Notes: generated by a model from the sequence alone, not told the origin. DNA of 64,000 bases from Botryotinia globosa (GCA_014898425.1 RCSZ01000005.1:248001-312000), one strand, 5' to 3'; positions 36,144 through 48,743 are shown, counted from the first letter of the stretch. Numbers and translations: made by a program.

Positions 36144-36756
36144 ATGGGTAAAACTGCGCCCCTCAAGAATAAGGCTTGTAAGTGAAACATGGAATCTTCT
36201 CTTCTGCTTCAAAACTTAAGTATTAATAAATCTATCAGCTACCTCAGTACGTTCTCGCGCCGCAAAACGTGCATCATCTCCAAGTATCGACACCGATAAG
36301 TCTCTCAAAAATGTCAAGGCTCCAGCAGAAACAGTATACAACCCACAAATCCTATCTCCACATCAAGGTGCCGGTGTGTCGAAGAAGAAGAGTGGAAGAC
36401 AATTGAGTTCAAAGGCAAAAAAGCGACAAAACAAGGGAATGGATCGCGCGGAAGCGGTAATGGATAGAACGTCCACGAAAATCGAGAAGAGCAAATATAG
36501 AGGAAGAAATGTTCAAGAAAGAGCAAAGACGTGGGAAGCTTTAAACAAAAAGGCACAGGAAGCTGTTCAAGCAGCAATGGACAAGGAGAACGAGGAGAAC
36601 GAAATCTCTGAAGAAGAGGGGGACGTCGACGTCGAGGATGATCACTCGCAAGGAGAAATTGAAATGGATGGTACTTCAGTTGCTCCAGTTGCTCCTGCTG
36701 CACTCCAATCAGCTCCGTTACCTACACCAGTGGAGGATGAAGAAGAGATCCTATGA
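36144..36756 (+). CDS. ALB1: Alb1-like 60S ribosome biogenesis factor
   Basis: Two exons, 36144-36177 and 36239-36756, with a 61-bp intron, giving ~183 aa. The spliced N-terminus reads MGKTAPLKNKASTSVRSRAAKR, then SPSIDTDKSLKNVKAP. A conserved core follows (SKKKSGRQLSSKAKKRQNKG, then MDRAEAVMDRTS), with an acidic Glu/Asp-rich tail. The short first exon, basic core and size match the fungal Alb1 family. In yeast Alb1 binds Arx1 and shuttles with pre-60S particles between nucleus and cytoplasm. The protein is expected in the nucleolus or nucleus. It lies downstream of a divergent promoter shared with the protease gene. Confidence 0.88.
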
Positions 36757-37449
36757 GTTTAAGAGGGGAAACTTATATTTGCATGGCGAACTGGCGTACC
36801 AAGGAAGGGAAAAGGATTTTTCACGCTCAAAATTATGACTTTGATACCAATAAATCATGAAGGGTTGATTTGATAGAAATATGGGACGATCGAACTGCAA
36901 CCAAGTACTGAGATTAGAAGTTCTGTAGGATGGCAAACCATATAGCTGCAGAGCTCTGAATGGTGGAAAAGAAGCAATTCACAGATACAGGTTTGTGGTC
37001 TATGAAACTTTACAGTATGAGCATACAATCTATGCGCTCAAGATTTGACTGCAATTTCAAATGTAAACCGCAGGTTTCCTCGAGAAGAATATCACCCTAT
37101 TGTATTTTTGGAAGCGCAAACTATAAACTCTATATATGAATTAACATTAAATCCTGAAAAGGTAACAACATATCACTGCCAAATGATCAATATGGATATG
37201 AAATTTTACGATAAATAAGATTTTGATAAGTTATTGCACTCCTACCCACCGTTATCTTAGCGGCGCATGTATCTGGTCCATCATGTCCATGAATTCTCTT
37301 GCAGGGATAATAAGTGCAGCAAGGCAGACTAAAAATTGCTCTATTTCAGCCTCGTGAGATTTCCCAAGCTCCATCTACACAGTACAACGTAGGTAATTCA
37401 ATCTATCAACCCGATTTTCGTAGCATCATTCATATATTCAATCTTAATC
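36757..37449. other. Intergenic spacer Alb1-MFAP1
   Basis: 693 bp between two plus-strand genes. It should contain the Alb1 3' UTR and the MFAP1 promoter. No gene or repeat was recognised. Confidence 0.5.
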
Positions 37450-38640
37450 ATGTCTGGGAAACGTATGACCGCGAATCCAATTAAACCATCACGATACCGA
37501 CCGGGCAAAGCACATCTTGAAGAAGATGATTCTTCAGATTCTGGAAGTGATGCAGAAGAGACACCTACAATTGCGCCGCCCCCAAAAGCTTCAACCGCAA
37601 TTGTAATCTCTAGTAGTTCACTCAAAGGTGACATAAACGAGAGGAGGAAAGTCGCGGCAGCCAAAGAAAATGCGCGAATTCAAGAAGAAAAGGCCTTGAA
37701 GGCTGCAGAAGAAGAGGGATTTGTGACGGAAGAAGAAAGTGAAGAAGAGGAGGAAGGTAGCGAGGAGGGGAGTGAAGAGGATAGCGAAGAGGAAGAGAGT
37801 AGTGAAGAAGAGGCGCCTAGAAAGGTTATGATGAGGCCGATATTCATCAAGAAGGAGAAACGCAACAATTTACCTGGGGCTTCCAACACCGATACTAAAA
37901 CGGAAGAAGAATTGGCTGCGGCTGAGGAAGAACGAAGGAAAAAGATGGCAGACGAGATTGTTGAGGAGCAAATCAGAAAAGATATCGCTGCGAGGGAAGC
38001 GGGGAAGAAGAACTGGGATGATGAGGAAGAGGAGAATGAGGTCGACGACACCGATGATATTGATCCAGAGGCGGAGCTTGCAGCATGGAAATTGAGAGAG
38101 CTCAAAAGAATCAAGAGAGATCGGGAGGCAATTGAAGAGCGAGAAAAAGAATTGGAAGAAGTCGAGAGGAGGAGGAATTTGACGGAGGAAGAAAGGAAGA
38201 AGGAAGACGACGAATATATTGCGAAGCAGAAGGAGGAGAGGGAAGGAAGAGGGAAAATGGCAACAATGCAGAAGTACTATCATAAGGGTGCCTTCTATTC
38301 AGATGCATTGGCTGCGGAAGGTCTAGACAAAAGAGACATCATGGGTTCTAGATATGCGGACGATGTACAAAATCGAGAGCTGCTTCCAAAAGCACTACAA
38401 ATGAGGGATATGACGAAATTAGGAAAGAAAGGAGCGACGAAGTACAAAGATTTGAAGTCGGAAGACACGGGCAGATGGGGGAACTTTGATGATAGAGGTC
38501 CGAAGAGAGGTGGAGGGGGAATGGGCGGATCTACGGAGGATGAAAGATTCATGCCAGATAGAGATAGGGGAGGTGCTAGCGGTGCTAATAATGTTCCCGT
38601 GGGTGATGAAAATCGTCGAAAGCGTCAAAGATATGATTAG
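37450..38640 (+). CDS. MFAP1-family pre-mRNA splicing protein
   Basis: A single exon of 396 aa. The N-terminus (MTANPIKPSRYRPGKA) is the conserved start of MFAP1 proteins. A Glu/Ser-rich acidic block (~95-125) follows, then RPIFIKKEKR, long charged helices (~160-270), and the signature MQKYYHKGAFYSD and RDIMGSRYADD. The C-terminus holds the KLGKKGATKYKDL and RWGNFDDRG blocks. MFAP1 is a component of the spliceosomal B complex in animals, linked to PRP38, and the fungal homologue is expected in the nucleus. Despite the historical name (microfibril-associated) it is not a matrix protein. Minus-strand ORFs here arise from the Glu-rich codons. Confidence 0.94.
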   Translation: MSGKRMTANPIKPSRYRPGKAHLEEDDSSDSGSDAEETPTIAPPPKASTAIVISSSSLKGDINERRKVAAAKENARIQEEKALKAAEEEGFVTEEESEEEEEGSEEGSEEDSEEEESSEEEAPRKVMMRPIFIKKEKRNNLPGASNTDTKTEEELAAAEEERRKKMADEIVEEQIRKDIAAREAGKKNWDDEEEENEVDDTDDIDPEAELAAWKLRELKRIKRDREAIEEREKELEEVERRRNLTEEERKKEDDEYIAKQKEEREGRGKMATMQKYYHKGAFYSDALAAEGLDKRDIMGSRYADDVQNRELLPKALQMRDMTKLGKKGATKYKDLKSEDTGRWGNFDDRGPKRGGGGMGGSTEDERFMPDRDRGGASGANNVPVGDENRRKRQRYD

Positions 38641-40621
38641 GTAGGTAGTTAATAATTTCGAAGAGTTCCTTCGTGTTGATATCTATAGATGGCGTTGGCA
38701 TTGGCATTTGACTTGAATATTGAAAGACTCGGGCATTCTCAAATTAAGCATTCATCCAGTTCGTTCATATAGTCTTATCAATAACTCTTTCTCACAGGCA
38801 AATTCGAGATCGAACTTTAGAGTCAAGATTTGAGATGGTATTCATATACCCAGTAGTTGTGTTCTTCTACGCAGCCTAGGAATAAATCTTCACATATCGA
38901 AGCTTTCTAGGATTATCTGATACATACCGCATAATTTATGATGGATTCTCGTCCTCTCATTTCAGAGTAATAGGTAAGCAACATCGACGATGGATAGATC
39001 TCTTCAGATGAATATTATGGGTTCTGTTCTTTGTTTTAGATCTAGCAACATTCTGGTGTGCTTGCTAGTATGCTTTTCGATGTGAGAAAGATACTAGGTC
39101 GGTATGGTGGTACAGTATTTCCTTCAACTCGCTGGAACTTAGGTATCTATCGATTACCAGCACGTCGAAACTTGTCGCTCAACATCATCGGGAAGTGAGA
39201 TGATGAATGATGAGTATATAGATGGATGTGTTTACTACTTTGTATTATGCAGATGGGAAGGGAAGCACGAGGTACGAATGAGGGAAAACGGGTTGGATGG
39301 AATTGATCGATAGATAGACTATCGTATTAGCGAGGGGAAACGAAACGAAACGAAACGAGATGAAATGAAATGAGATGAAATGAAATGAGATGAAATGAAA
39401 CTTTTTAGAAAGGGAAGTGGATTATTTATTGTCTGTGGAGTAATCGAGAGGGAATGGAATGATGTTTCAGGATCTGGAGATGATGTGAAGATATGAGACG
39501 AACTAGACTTTTGTTTGATGTTAATAATCTCTATTGTGAATGCAGGTGAGATGTGGAGAATGTATGGTAGAATTTTAATTGTTGATGTGAGAGGAAGGAA
39601 GAGGTAGTTACAGTAGTTTATTTTGGTGTGGTATTTTCTCAGATGTATAAGTAAAGTAGAGAGAAGTCATAAATGCTAGCTCTAGTAGGTGCTTAGGTGC
39701 TGCGGCTGTGTCTGCATTTCGGTTCTAGGATATTTGAATTCGTTCCATTATAATACGTCTACAACGATCTTGGATTGCAATGTTCAGATGCTTACCTTAC
39801 CTACTCTTCTTACTTCTCAATCGTGGGATGCGTATTATGTATTTATTGTCTTTGGATGTCGCCATTATATATCGAGATTGGAAGGATTTTATTGGTGGGA
39901 ATGTATTGTGTCATCAAATATATTTCAGATACTTACTAGGTAGGTAGTGATGAGATGCCAAGTAGATTTCCCCGGACATATCTCCCAAGATGTATCTTCA
40001 CAAAGTTTTCTCCCATTTCATCTATTATTATTTTCCTACAAAGTACTTCTTCTCGAATCTCTACTGACCAATTTTCACTCCAATTTACGATTCTCACCCC
40101 GCAAAGACGCGAAACTTTAAGAGACACTTTCCCCACAATCTCCACCCCTGGGGTCCCGAAGTTGGTGCGGTAACTACTTCGTAAATATGCATAACCTTAC
40201 AGCCCATGCAAAACTGAAAGTGGAAAAAGAAGGACCTGCAAGGACCGACTTGCATCGCTGGCGACAACTTTGATGCGCATCAATAGGAAGTCTCCTTTCA
40301 TGTCTATCAATGCCGTAAGCTTGCGAAATGCGGAGAGATCTTGTCGGCATTCGATCGCTTAAGAAATAGCTTCATTTTGGCATGTTTTCTGCAATTGCCA
40401 CGATCGACATCCAATTGCATGTATTCGGGTCAATATCTGCCTATAGCTACTGGTGGGTCGATGTCCTCTGTTAGTCCGAGATGCATGCAGCAGAATCATA
40501 CGTGAAGTCTTGGGAAATCGTAATTCCGAGGTATATATAGTACTGGGAACTTCGAGTTCCATGGCCTCTTTTCCCATCATTGCTATGAGGTTGCATTCAT
40601 TTTCAATCTCGAGCTTCCAAT
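38641..40621. other. Intergenic spacer upstream of GH51 gene
   Basis: About 2 kb without a supported gene. It contains a GAAAC/GAAAT pentanucleotide tract at ~39340-39400. The right end holds the GH51 promoter. Possible CreA-type hexamers (CTGGGG near 40147, GCGGAG near 40331) are short and could be chance. Confidence 0.5.
40532..40539 (+). promoter_or_regulatory. TATA-like box of GH51 gene
   Basis: TATATATA, 83 bp before the GH51 ATG, followed by a pyrimidine-rich leader. Position fits a fungal core promoter. Confidence 0.5.
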
Positions 40622-42928
40622 ATGTTTTCTTCTAGTCTTTCTGTTTTACCGGTGCTTGCTGGCATTGCCAGTGCCATCAATATCACTGCGTCTGCGGGTG
40701 GTGGAAATGCCTCTTCTCCATTAGCATATGGTCTCATGTTCGAGGACATCAATCATTCTGGCGATGGTGGAATCTATGCCGAACTGATTCAAAATCGAGC
40801 ATTCCAAGGAAACCGAAAATATGCATCGACGTTGGAGCCATGGACAGCAATTGGAAGTTCGGTTTTGACCTTGCAGAACACATCGAAACCATTATCGTCA
40901 GCATTGCCTACATCAGTCAATGTGCGTGCATCATCCAATGGCACGTATGCCAATGGCACGGGGACAATTGGACTCTCCAATCCCGGATGGTGGGGATTCA
41001 GCGTCCAACCTCAGAAATATACCGGGAGCTTCTGGGTTCTCGGTGCATACACTGGAAATTTCACGGCAAGTTTGGTCGGTGCGACTTCTGGAACCGTTTT
41101 TGCGAGTGTCGATATACCATCCAACTCTACCTCTGAGGAATGGACCGAATTCCCATTCGCTCTCGAACCTACCGCTGCAGCTCCAGATGTCAACAATAAC
41201 TTCACCATCGAATTCGAAAGTGGTCATTCCCTCAACTTCAATCTCATCAGTCTTTTCCCACCAACTTATAATGACAGACCAAATGGTCTTCGACCAGAAC
41301 TTGTGCAAGCCATGAAAGATTTAAACCCAAGTTTCTTTAGAATACCAGGAGGAAACAACATGTACGTTTTCTGTGTTGTCTCATTTCTTGTAGGCAATGG
41401 GCATTACTAATCGTTAATGAAAATAGTGAGGGAGACTCTTACGGTTACCGATGGGTGTGGAATGAGACGATCGGTCCTCTCAAGGATCGTCCCGGGAGAC
41501 CAGGTATGTATTAAGCAATCCGAATCCCGTCTACTCATGAACACATTGACTAACACTTCGATAGGAACATGGGGTTACCAAAAGTGAGCATAATAGCTTC
41601 CATTACAAACATGTCTTGACCCCTATACATTACTTGATACTAATTTGTGACAATCTAGCACTGATGGACTTGGTTTGATTGAGTATATGAACGTAAGGCT
41701 CTTGTTCCCACTCCGAAACAAAAAAAACACTCAAGCTAATCTCTTAAAGTGGTGTACCGATCTCAATGTCGAGCCAGTCCTAGGAGTCTGGTCTGGCCTT
41801 TACCTCCGTGACGACGATTCACAAGTATTGGTTGTACCCGAAGCAGAACTCCAACCATATGTCGATGATGTGATGAACGAACTTGAGTTTCTCCTGGGCG
41901 ATACCAGCACAACATACGGAGCTCTTCGTGCTTCCCTCGGTTACCCCGAGCCATGGAAAATCAACTATGTAGAAGTGGGCAATGAAGATAATCTCAGCGG
42001 AGGACACCCCTCATATATCGCCTACCGCTGGCCCATGTTTTACAACGCCATCCATGCTAAATATCCAGATATCCTTGTCATCTCTTCTGCCCAAGATCTT
42101 CTCTCTGTTGGTCCTCCTCATGAATCCGCAACGGATTTCCATCAATACCTCAGACCAGATGATTTCGCAGTCCAATTCGACCTATTCGATAACGCAAATC
42201 GATCTTATCCCATCTTATTGGGTGAATATGCCGTCATCCAACCAAACGCAAATGGTGCACCTGTAGACTGGAGCGCCGCCAAACAAGACTACGGAACGTG
42301 GGTTGGCGCAGTCGGTGAAGCCATCTACCTTCTCGGCATGGAGCGAAATGGGGATATCGTCATCGGAGCCTCCTACGCTCCTGGATTCCAAAACATCAAT
42401 TCTTTCCAATGGACTGTAAGTCATCCGTAATCCCAAACTACCTACCTACCTATCACCGAGATTGAAAATCCCAAACTAACCATGCTCACCCCCAAAAAGC
42501 CCGATCTCATAACTTTCAGCGCCGACCCCGCCGAAACAGTGCTCAGCTGTTCCTGGCACCAACTGCAGCTGTTCTCGACCAACCGCTTCAACGCCACCGT
42601 GCCCTTCCGCGTCTCCAACTCCGCGAATGCAACCTCGCCCTTCGGTCCCGCTTTCTACGTCATCGGCGTCAATGATCCCGGAGAATACGTTTTCAAAGCC
42701 GCCATCTACAATACCACCGCTCCGGTGCCGTTCTCGATTGCTTTTGAGGGTGTGGATGCCGGTGCCGTGGGTACCCTGACCGTGTTGAATGCCCCCGAGG
42801 GAAATGCGATGAATGTTTATGGGGGCGAGGATGTGGTGGTGAAGACGGTGAAGAGTGTTACGGCGGGGACGGGGGGGAAGTTTGAGTTTGAGTTGAAGGA
42901 GTATGACATTGCTGTTTTTACTACGTAG
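40622..42928 (+). CDS. Secreted GH51 alpha-L-arabinofuranosidase
   Basis: Six exons: 40622-41361, 41427-41503, 41565-41583 (a 19-bp microexon), 41659-41692, 41750-42415 and 42500-42928, giving ~654 aa. A signal peptide (to ~residue 18, ending GIASA) begins the protein. The GH51 marks are GLMFEDINHSGDGG, NPSFFRIPGGNN, joined RPGTWGYQNTDGLGLIEYMNW, the acid/base Glu ~369 in VEVGNEDN, and the nucleophile Glu ~449 in LLGEYAV. Several N-glycosylation sequons lie in the N-terminal beta domain. It removes arabinose side chains from arabinoxylan, arabinan and pectin in plant walls. It points to a plant-associated lifestyle. The codons of the last exon are more G/C-rich than those of neighbours. Confidence 0.96.
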
Positions 42929-43339
42929 AGTGTAGATAGAGAGAGAGAGAAGGAAGATTGAAATGGATAATGACTCGATACGAGGCAAACAACTGAGCTT
43001 GACTGGAAATACATGAATATCTGAACAACCCGCGCTTCCTGACTTGGGAATGCTCGCTCTGAATCGCCGATTTGTGGTATTATATTTTCCTTCTATGCTA
43101 GGAATATGATGGTGATGAGTTCACCGCTCTCCTTTCAACAGACATATGCACCTAGAAAATTGAGGGACTGTCCAGATTGGTAGTTTCTGGAATATGGTAT
43201 TCTCACCGGACCCATTCTCATCTTGTAGTACCTATACCTCGTCGTTGATAGTGGTTTGTGGATGGGATGGTTCGTTGTTTAGATGCCCAGGATCGAGATT
43301 TGAAATTGGCTGTGTTTTTTGAAAAAGGTTGAGAGGATT

Positions 43340-43374
43340 GGGCAGTGGGCAGTGGGCAGTGGGCAGTGGGCAGT
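43340..43374. repeat. 7-bp tandem repeat GGGCAGT, 5 units
   Basis: Five perfect heptamers in 35 bp of intergenic DNA. Confidence 0.9.
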
Positions 43375-43870
43375 GAGTATTACTGTCTGTCGTCTCTGCG
43401 ATGATCATGATGAATATGAAGATGAATAAGGTGTATGCTGTCTCATCTCGGGTTCTTGTTTATATCTTACTTGGTGTTGCCAAAAAGAAGATAATTGAGA
43501 TATTGAAGATATTCACACGTGACACGACAGGTGATACGACACATCGGATGATGTAATACGGTAATTAGTAATGATAAAAACTCAAGATTAAGGCCATGTC
43601 AAACGACACTTCCTATTGGTTCAATCACGATCTTATCGCAGAATCTGCAAATCGCCCGGAAAATCCAATTGTACTACCTCAGACCAAACCCTTTTCTTTC
43701 ATACACCCAATCAAATCATTCTTAACTTTTCTTATTCCGTGATTTTCAATTGAGACACTCATCACTCACTCACTCACATTGACCAAGTGATATCAAGGAC
43801 AACAATATTTACTCTCGAATACCTACTGGAATACTCGAATTCTCGTCATTCACATTTATCTATCGTTTTT

Positions 43871-43960
43871 ATCATCAATATCATCAATATCATCAATATC
43901 ATCAATATCTTCAATATCATCAATATCATCAATATCATCAATATCTTCACCATCATCGAT
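43871..43960. repeat. 9-bp tandem repeat ATCATCAAT, ~10 units
   Basis: Mostly perfect nonamers (variants ATCTTCAAT, ATCTTCACC, ATCATCGAT) ending ~55 bp before the PQ-loop ATG. They are probably in its 5' UTR. They make a spurious Ile-Asn-Ile ORF. Confidence 0.9.
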
Positions 43961-44015
43961 GCCCTCAAATTACATTCAACCCAGAAAGATCAAGATATAA
44001 TTAACAGACATCATC

Positions 44016-45353
44016 ATGTCGTTCTTGTCCTTATCACACGATTTGTCCGTCCAAGAAGCGTTATCGGGCATCTTTGGAAGCATCAGTTTAGCAACTTGGA
44101 TCTTTTTGTTGGTTCGTCACACCTCTGTATCCAGTTGGGAATCCTTCATGCCCAACCAAAGGATGGAGACTCATTGGAGAGTTTATGGTATTGGGTCCTG
44201 AATACTCATATTGATGTGATTCGATCGTTCTAGGTACCACAACTTATTTTGAACTATCGGTCTCAGAGTGCCGATGGAGTCTCATTGGCTTTCTTGTCGG
44301 TTTGGTTTATTGGCGATGTTGCGAATCTTGCCGGTAAGTCAAAAGATGGATTTCCAAGAGGGTCGCACCATCTGATCAATCATGTCGTGGCCGTGAAACC
44401 CATCATCGTGATATTGATGACTCTTCGTCCAACCTACCAACTTGTCTATCCAAGATCTCATTCGGAAACTGTCACGTGCGCATATTAACTCGTCTTCAGG
44501 TGCAATTTGGGCAGATCTTGTCCCTACAGTCACGGTTCTAGCCATCTACTTCTGCATTGCGGACTTTGTACTTATCTCACAATGTTTGTATTACAACAAA
44601 ATCAATGCTCAGAAACGCCAAGAAACGGAATCTATTGCCCCAACTGAGGAAGACCCTCTTCTTGCCCGTCGACGAAGTAACAGTAACATTGGACTTCCAG
44701 GATCTCATAGAAGACGCTCCTCGGCGATGAGTGGAACTCAATGTCATGAAGATACCTTGACCAAGATGTTGGAAGAGGATGATTCACCAGATGCAAATGC
44801 GTGGGTGAAGAATATTGTTAGCATTTTATTGGTTATTGCTGCTGGAACAGCTGGATGGGCTATTGCTTGGAGAAGTGGTGTCTGGACGCCTACACCGGAG
44901 AATGGAGGTGATGTTCCTAAGACGAACGAAGTTGCTGTTGGCGCAGAGGTACTGGGATACTTTAGTGCAGTTTGCTACCTTGGGTATGTTATTTCATGGG
45001 AAAGAAAGTTAAAGGACGCGGGCTAATCAGATTATCTATCAAGCGCTCGCATTCCTCAAATCTTGAAGAACTACAAGGAAAAGTCTTGTGACGGTATGCG
45101 ATTTTATTTGGCTCTCCCACAATACTTTAAGCTAATAACCACAGGTCTCGCACTCCTTTTCTTCCTTCTCTCATTGATGGGAAACCTGACATATGGTGCT
45201 GGTATTCTCTTCCATTCATTGGAGAAAGAATATCTCATCATCAATACCCCATGGCTCATCGGATCTTTGGGAACGATTGTTGAAGATGCAGTGATCTTCC
45301 TTCAATTTAGGATGTACGCACCAAAGCCAACTTCAACCACCGCTGTTGAATAG
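44016..45353 (+). CDS. PQ-loop vacuolar amino-acid transporter (Ypq/Rtc2 type)
   Basis: Five exons: 44016-44111, 44234-44333, 44500-44983, 45044-45093 and 45145-45353, giving ~312 aa. Introns one and two are longer (122 and 166 bp) than is usual here. Both PQ-loop repeats are rebuilt by splicing: LLVPQLILNYRSQSADG and GARIPQILKNYKEKSCDG. Around them are seven hydrophobic segments (e.g. VSLAFLSVWFIGDVANLAG, VTVLAIYFCIADFVLI, LALLFFLLSLMGNLTYG). The central loop holds EDPLLARRR, a di-leucine/acidic type sorting signal suited to vacuolar targeting. Yeast Ypq1-3 export cationic amino acids from the vacuole. The first donor is GTTCGT, weaker than consensus, but the family alignment demands it. Confidence 0.93.
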
Positions 45354-45995
45354 GCGAAATATATGATGAACGAGTACAACTTGCATTGGGGGGATCTCAT
45401 ATTTAGTATCGAACTTGTACAATAGACCGCTACTGAGAGCAGAGGATGGGCGTTTTGGAATTGTGATCTTTTCGACATGCATGGAAGAGGAATTGGAAAG
45501 ATAGATTGAACTACGGATGATGAACATTGGATATACTAATGATAATTAAAGTTTGAAAATGTTTGATATCTTTTCTACCAAGATCGCCCCCTTTGATTAT
45601 CATTTCATTTTACATCTAATGTTTCTCATCTCGTGTTTCTTCAATGCCAAGCGCTCTTATAGCAGTAATAATAATAATAACCCCGCCAAGCCATCCAATC
45701 TCTTCAATCAATCCTTTCCGGCAAAGCGTAAAATCCCCCTTGATACTGCACGACCTCAAATCTCAATTAACTTTCTCATACAACTTATCAATCGACCTCA
45801 CTCACCTCACCATCTATTTTGCCATCGCAATTGCCACTCTTTAAGTGTTTTTGAATAATCCATTTAATTCGCCAGTCACTCTTTTATTTACTTTCCCATT
45901 GCATATACACACACGTAAACAAGCCGCCAACGCGCACTCTCTCCATCTCCACCCCCCACGGCCATTTTAACCTTAACCCACAACCTTAAACTACG
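45354..45995. other. Intergenic spacer PQ-loop to GH17 gene
   Basis: 642 bp. The right part is pyrimidine-rich (CTCTCTCCATCTCC, CCACCCCCC), typical of a promoter of a strongly expressed fungal gene. No other gene is seen. Confidence 0.5.
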
Positions 45996-47148
45996 ATGCG
46001 CTCCCTCGCAACCCTTCTTCCCCTTGCTGGAGTTCTTTCCACGGCTGCAGCTGCAGGTACATTGGGATTTGCTCTCGGTGACAAGAAGACCGATGGTACA
46101 TGCAAATTCACCGCCGATTACGAGGCGGATTTCGATACGATTTCTAAAGGGAGCTCGGCTCGCATCGTGAGAGGATATGCTGCGAGCGATTGCGATACTG
46201 CGAAGGAGATCTTGCCGGCGGCGAAGTCGAAGGGCTTTAAGGTTGTTTTGGGTATTTGGTTGGTTGATTTTATTTTATTTTATTTTATTTGATGTTGTTT
46301 CATTTTATTTTATTTGATGAGAAATGCAGGTTTGGGTGTAGGATGGATAGCTAATATTGTGCAAAGGCCAGATACCGATGAATCCTTCGCTGCGGATAAA
46401 GCAGCAGTAGTCAAGTATGCGCCTCAATATAGCGATCAAGTCTACGCTATTACTGTCGGTTCGGAATCTCTCTACCGGGGAAACTTCACGGGCGAACAAC
46501 TTCTCGAGAAGATTCAGGATGTTAAGAAGGCGTTGAATGGAGACTTTAAGGTTGGAACGGCTGATAGTTGGAATAAATATATGGATGGCACGGCCGATGC
46601 TGTTATTAAGGGTGGTGCGGATATCTTGCTGTGCAATGCTTTCAGTTATTGGCAGGGGCAGGAATTGAAGAATGCTACGCATAGTTTCTTTGATGATATC
46701 ATGCAAGCTTTTGGTCACATTCAGGATGTTGCTGGATCTGCTACTGATGGACCTGAACTCTGGGTTGGAGAGACTGGTATGAGATATATTTTCTTTACAT
46801 CTACTTTCGAGTTCACCGCATTCGAAGATATCGTGGGCATGATGTTTCAACGTCATGGTCTATCTCCACGCTCACATCTTAGCTATGTGCTAACATGATT
46901 TCTCAATAGGATGGCCAACAGCAGGCTCCAAATACCAAAATGCCGTCCCGGGCACATCGTCTGCACAAACTTTCTGGAGTGAAGGCATCTGTGGCATCAT
47001 GGATTGGGGCGTAAATGTTTTCTCCTTTGAGGCATTCGATGAGCCATGGAAGCCAGTATCTACCGGTGCCGACGGATCAGTCGCGGATGAAACTCACTGG
47101 GGAGTCTGGAACAGTGACCGAAGCAGTAAATACTCCTTGAGCTGTTAG
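45996..47148 (+). CDS. Secreted GH17 cell-wall beta-1,3-glucanase/transglucosylase (Bgl2-like)
   Basis: Three exons: 45996-46258, 46367-46776 and 46910-47148, giving ~303 aa. A signal peptide (to ~residue 19, AAAA/GTLGFALG) opens the protein. Conserved blocks are FDTISKGSSARIVRGYAASDC, the acid/base Glu ~121 in TVGSESLYRG, FSYWQG, nucleophile Glu ~223 in WVGETGWPT, and FEAFDEPWK near the end. Size and motifs match yeast Bgl2 and Aspergillus Bgt1, which cut and re-link beta-1,3-glucan in the cell wall. The intron-1 donor (GTTGGT) is weak; the chosen splice gives GIW-PDTDESF, which continues the family pattern. ATTTT pentanucleotide repeats (~46265-46315) lie inside intron 1. Confidence 0.95.
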
Positions 47149-47610
47149 ATTCGGAGCTCCGAGATGATGGCCTGGATTTGCATCGAGAAAGGGGAAGATT
47201 CGTGGATATTATGGGGTATGGTTCGCTCGCACATTGATTTGATATTAAAGTGAGGTGAGGAATGGGAAGCATAGGACTGTAGTTTTGCGATTAGATTGTT
47301 AGCTTTGGATTTCGAGATACCATTTGTTTTATCTTCTTTCTTCTCCGCTCTTTTGCGATGCCATGCTGGCTTGGCAACGCCTCTTGTGCATCTCTGATCT
47401 CATCTCCTGCCCTAGGGGAATTTTCTCATGCAAGGGACAAAGGCTTATCTCCATGATTGCGCATATTTTTGAATTTACTATTGAAACTTTTCTCCCCAAT
47501 GCCCCTCTCTCTTCCCTCACATTCGTCTACTGGAATATGGTGAAAAAATGGAATCATGTGGCTCTTGAAGCGAGACCACGCACATGGGGTATTTTTTGCG
47601 GGTCGGACCG

Positions 47611-47658
47611 TTAGCTGTGGTGTTAGCTGTGGTGTTAGCTGTGGTGTTAGCTGTGGTG
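47611..47658. repeat. 12-bp tandem repeat TTAGCTGTGGTG, 4 units
   Basis: Four perfect dodecamers followed by a partial unit, in the GH17 3' flank. Confidence 0.9.
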
Positions 47659-48743
47659 TTAGGTTAGTTGGTCGTTGGTAGCTGTCTGTAGCTGTCCGTG
47701 AAAAGACCCTGAACTAATGGCATAGCTCCACGTTTTTACTTGGTCATGATTACCCGGGAGAGATTGTAAGACTTCCGAGGTTGATGGGGGAGATATATTG
47801 TTTGTTTGTTTGTTTGTTTCTTAAGAGGAGGGTGATGTTTAGGTATTATGATTGAATTGGTTGAATGGGTTGAATTGAACTGATTGAATTATTCTGCCTC
47901 CACGGCAGTGGCTCCCAGAGGGCCAGCGGAGCGTCTTGCTAATTGATTGATATGGTGATTGATGATATGATTATCTATCTATTATTATGGTTATCTTCTT
48001 CAAGAATGTATTGGCTCGCTCCCTGTGCTCGAACCTAGGTAAGAAAACTAAGAAATACTAATCAAACCGCCCCTTTACTGCTGCTGTCATGTCAGTGCAT
48101 TCATTCATTATTGATTCGTCTGGGAATTTGCAACATACTATATCTTTTTGGAAGAACTATTTGATATAGAGACTCAGAGTCATACTTGTCATACCTAGGT
48201 AGGTAGGTAAGGAAGAGTATCTGATGTTTCGTGTGCGATATATGTGTAAGTATTCGAGTAGGTAGTAGTAGGTAGTCGTAGGTAGGTGAGATATATAAGA
48301 ATCATCATCTTATAAGTTGGTTTCATTCATGAGGCTCTGGACTCTCTACGAAACTACCGGATCCTTCGTATTGTGGTTTGTCTGTACAGAGTACAATACT
48401 ACCTTCCTGGGTAGGTGGTATGAAGAAAAAGGTAAGTCTTACTTACTTCTTTCGTTGGCCGTTGGTTATTAGATGTTCCATTTCCTTTCCCCTGTGCGAT
48501 TCTTCTTGTACTGACTTGACTTGACTTGACTGTACTTACTGTATTGTATGTATGTACTCGCTCGTACGTACGTACGGTTACTATCAATAAAAGTTGCCAG
48601 CAAGACTCTTTCCCATTCCTCACTGTCGATATCTGAATTGTCGTGTCATTTAATTCACCAAGGGACACCCCGAAGCTTTATTCGCTCCATTCATTTTTTA
48701 ATTACCGAACGCATCGCTCCCATTCTACGGTAAATGGTAAATA

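Larger units (their letters stand above)
42929..44015. other. Intergenic spacer GH51 to PQ-loop gene
   Basis: 1087 bp without a supported gene. It contains two short tandem arrays, listed separately, and the promoter/5' UTR of the PQ-loop gene. Confidence 0.5.

Noticed and set aside
36314..36703. 129-codon minus ORF
   Set aside because: It is antisense to the Alb1 exon, which has a clear family match.
42476..42988. 170-codon minus ORF over the GH51 3' end
   Set aside because: It overlaps the last GH51 exon, whose protein continues the family pattern (QWTPDLITF).
43787..44233. 148-codon plus ORF with Ile-Ile-Asn repeats
   Set aside because: It is produced by the ATCATCAAT minisatellite and an intron of the PQ-loop gene.
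48020..48045. tRNA B-box-like CTCGAACCTAGG
   Set aside because: No matching A-box or acceptor stem could be found at the right distance.
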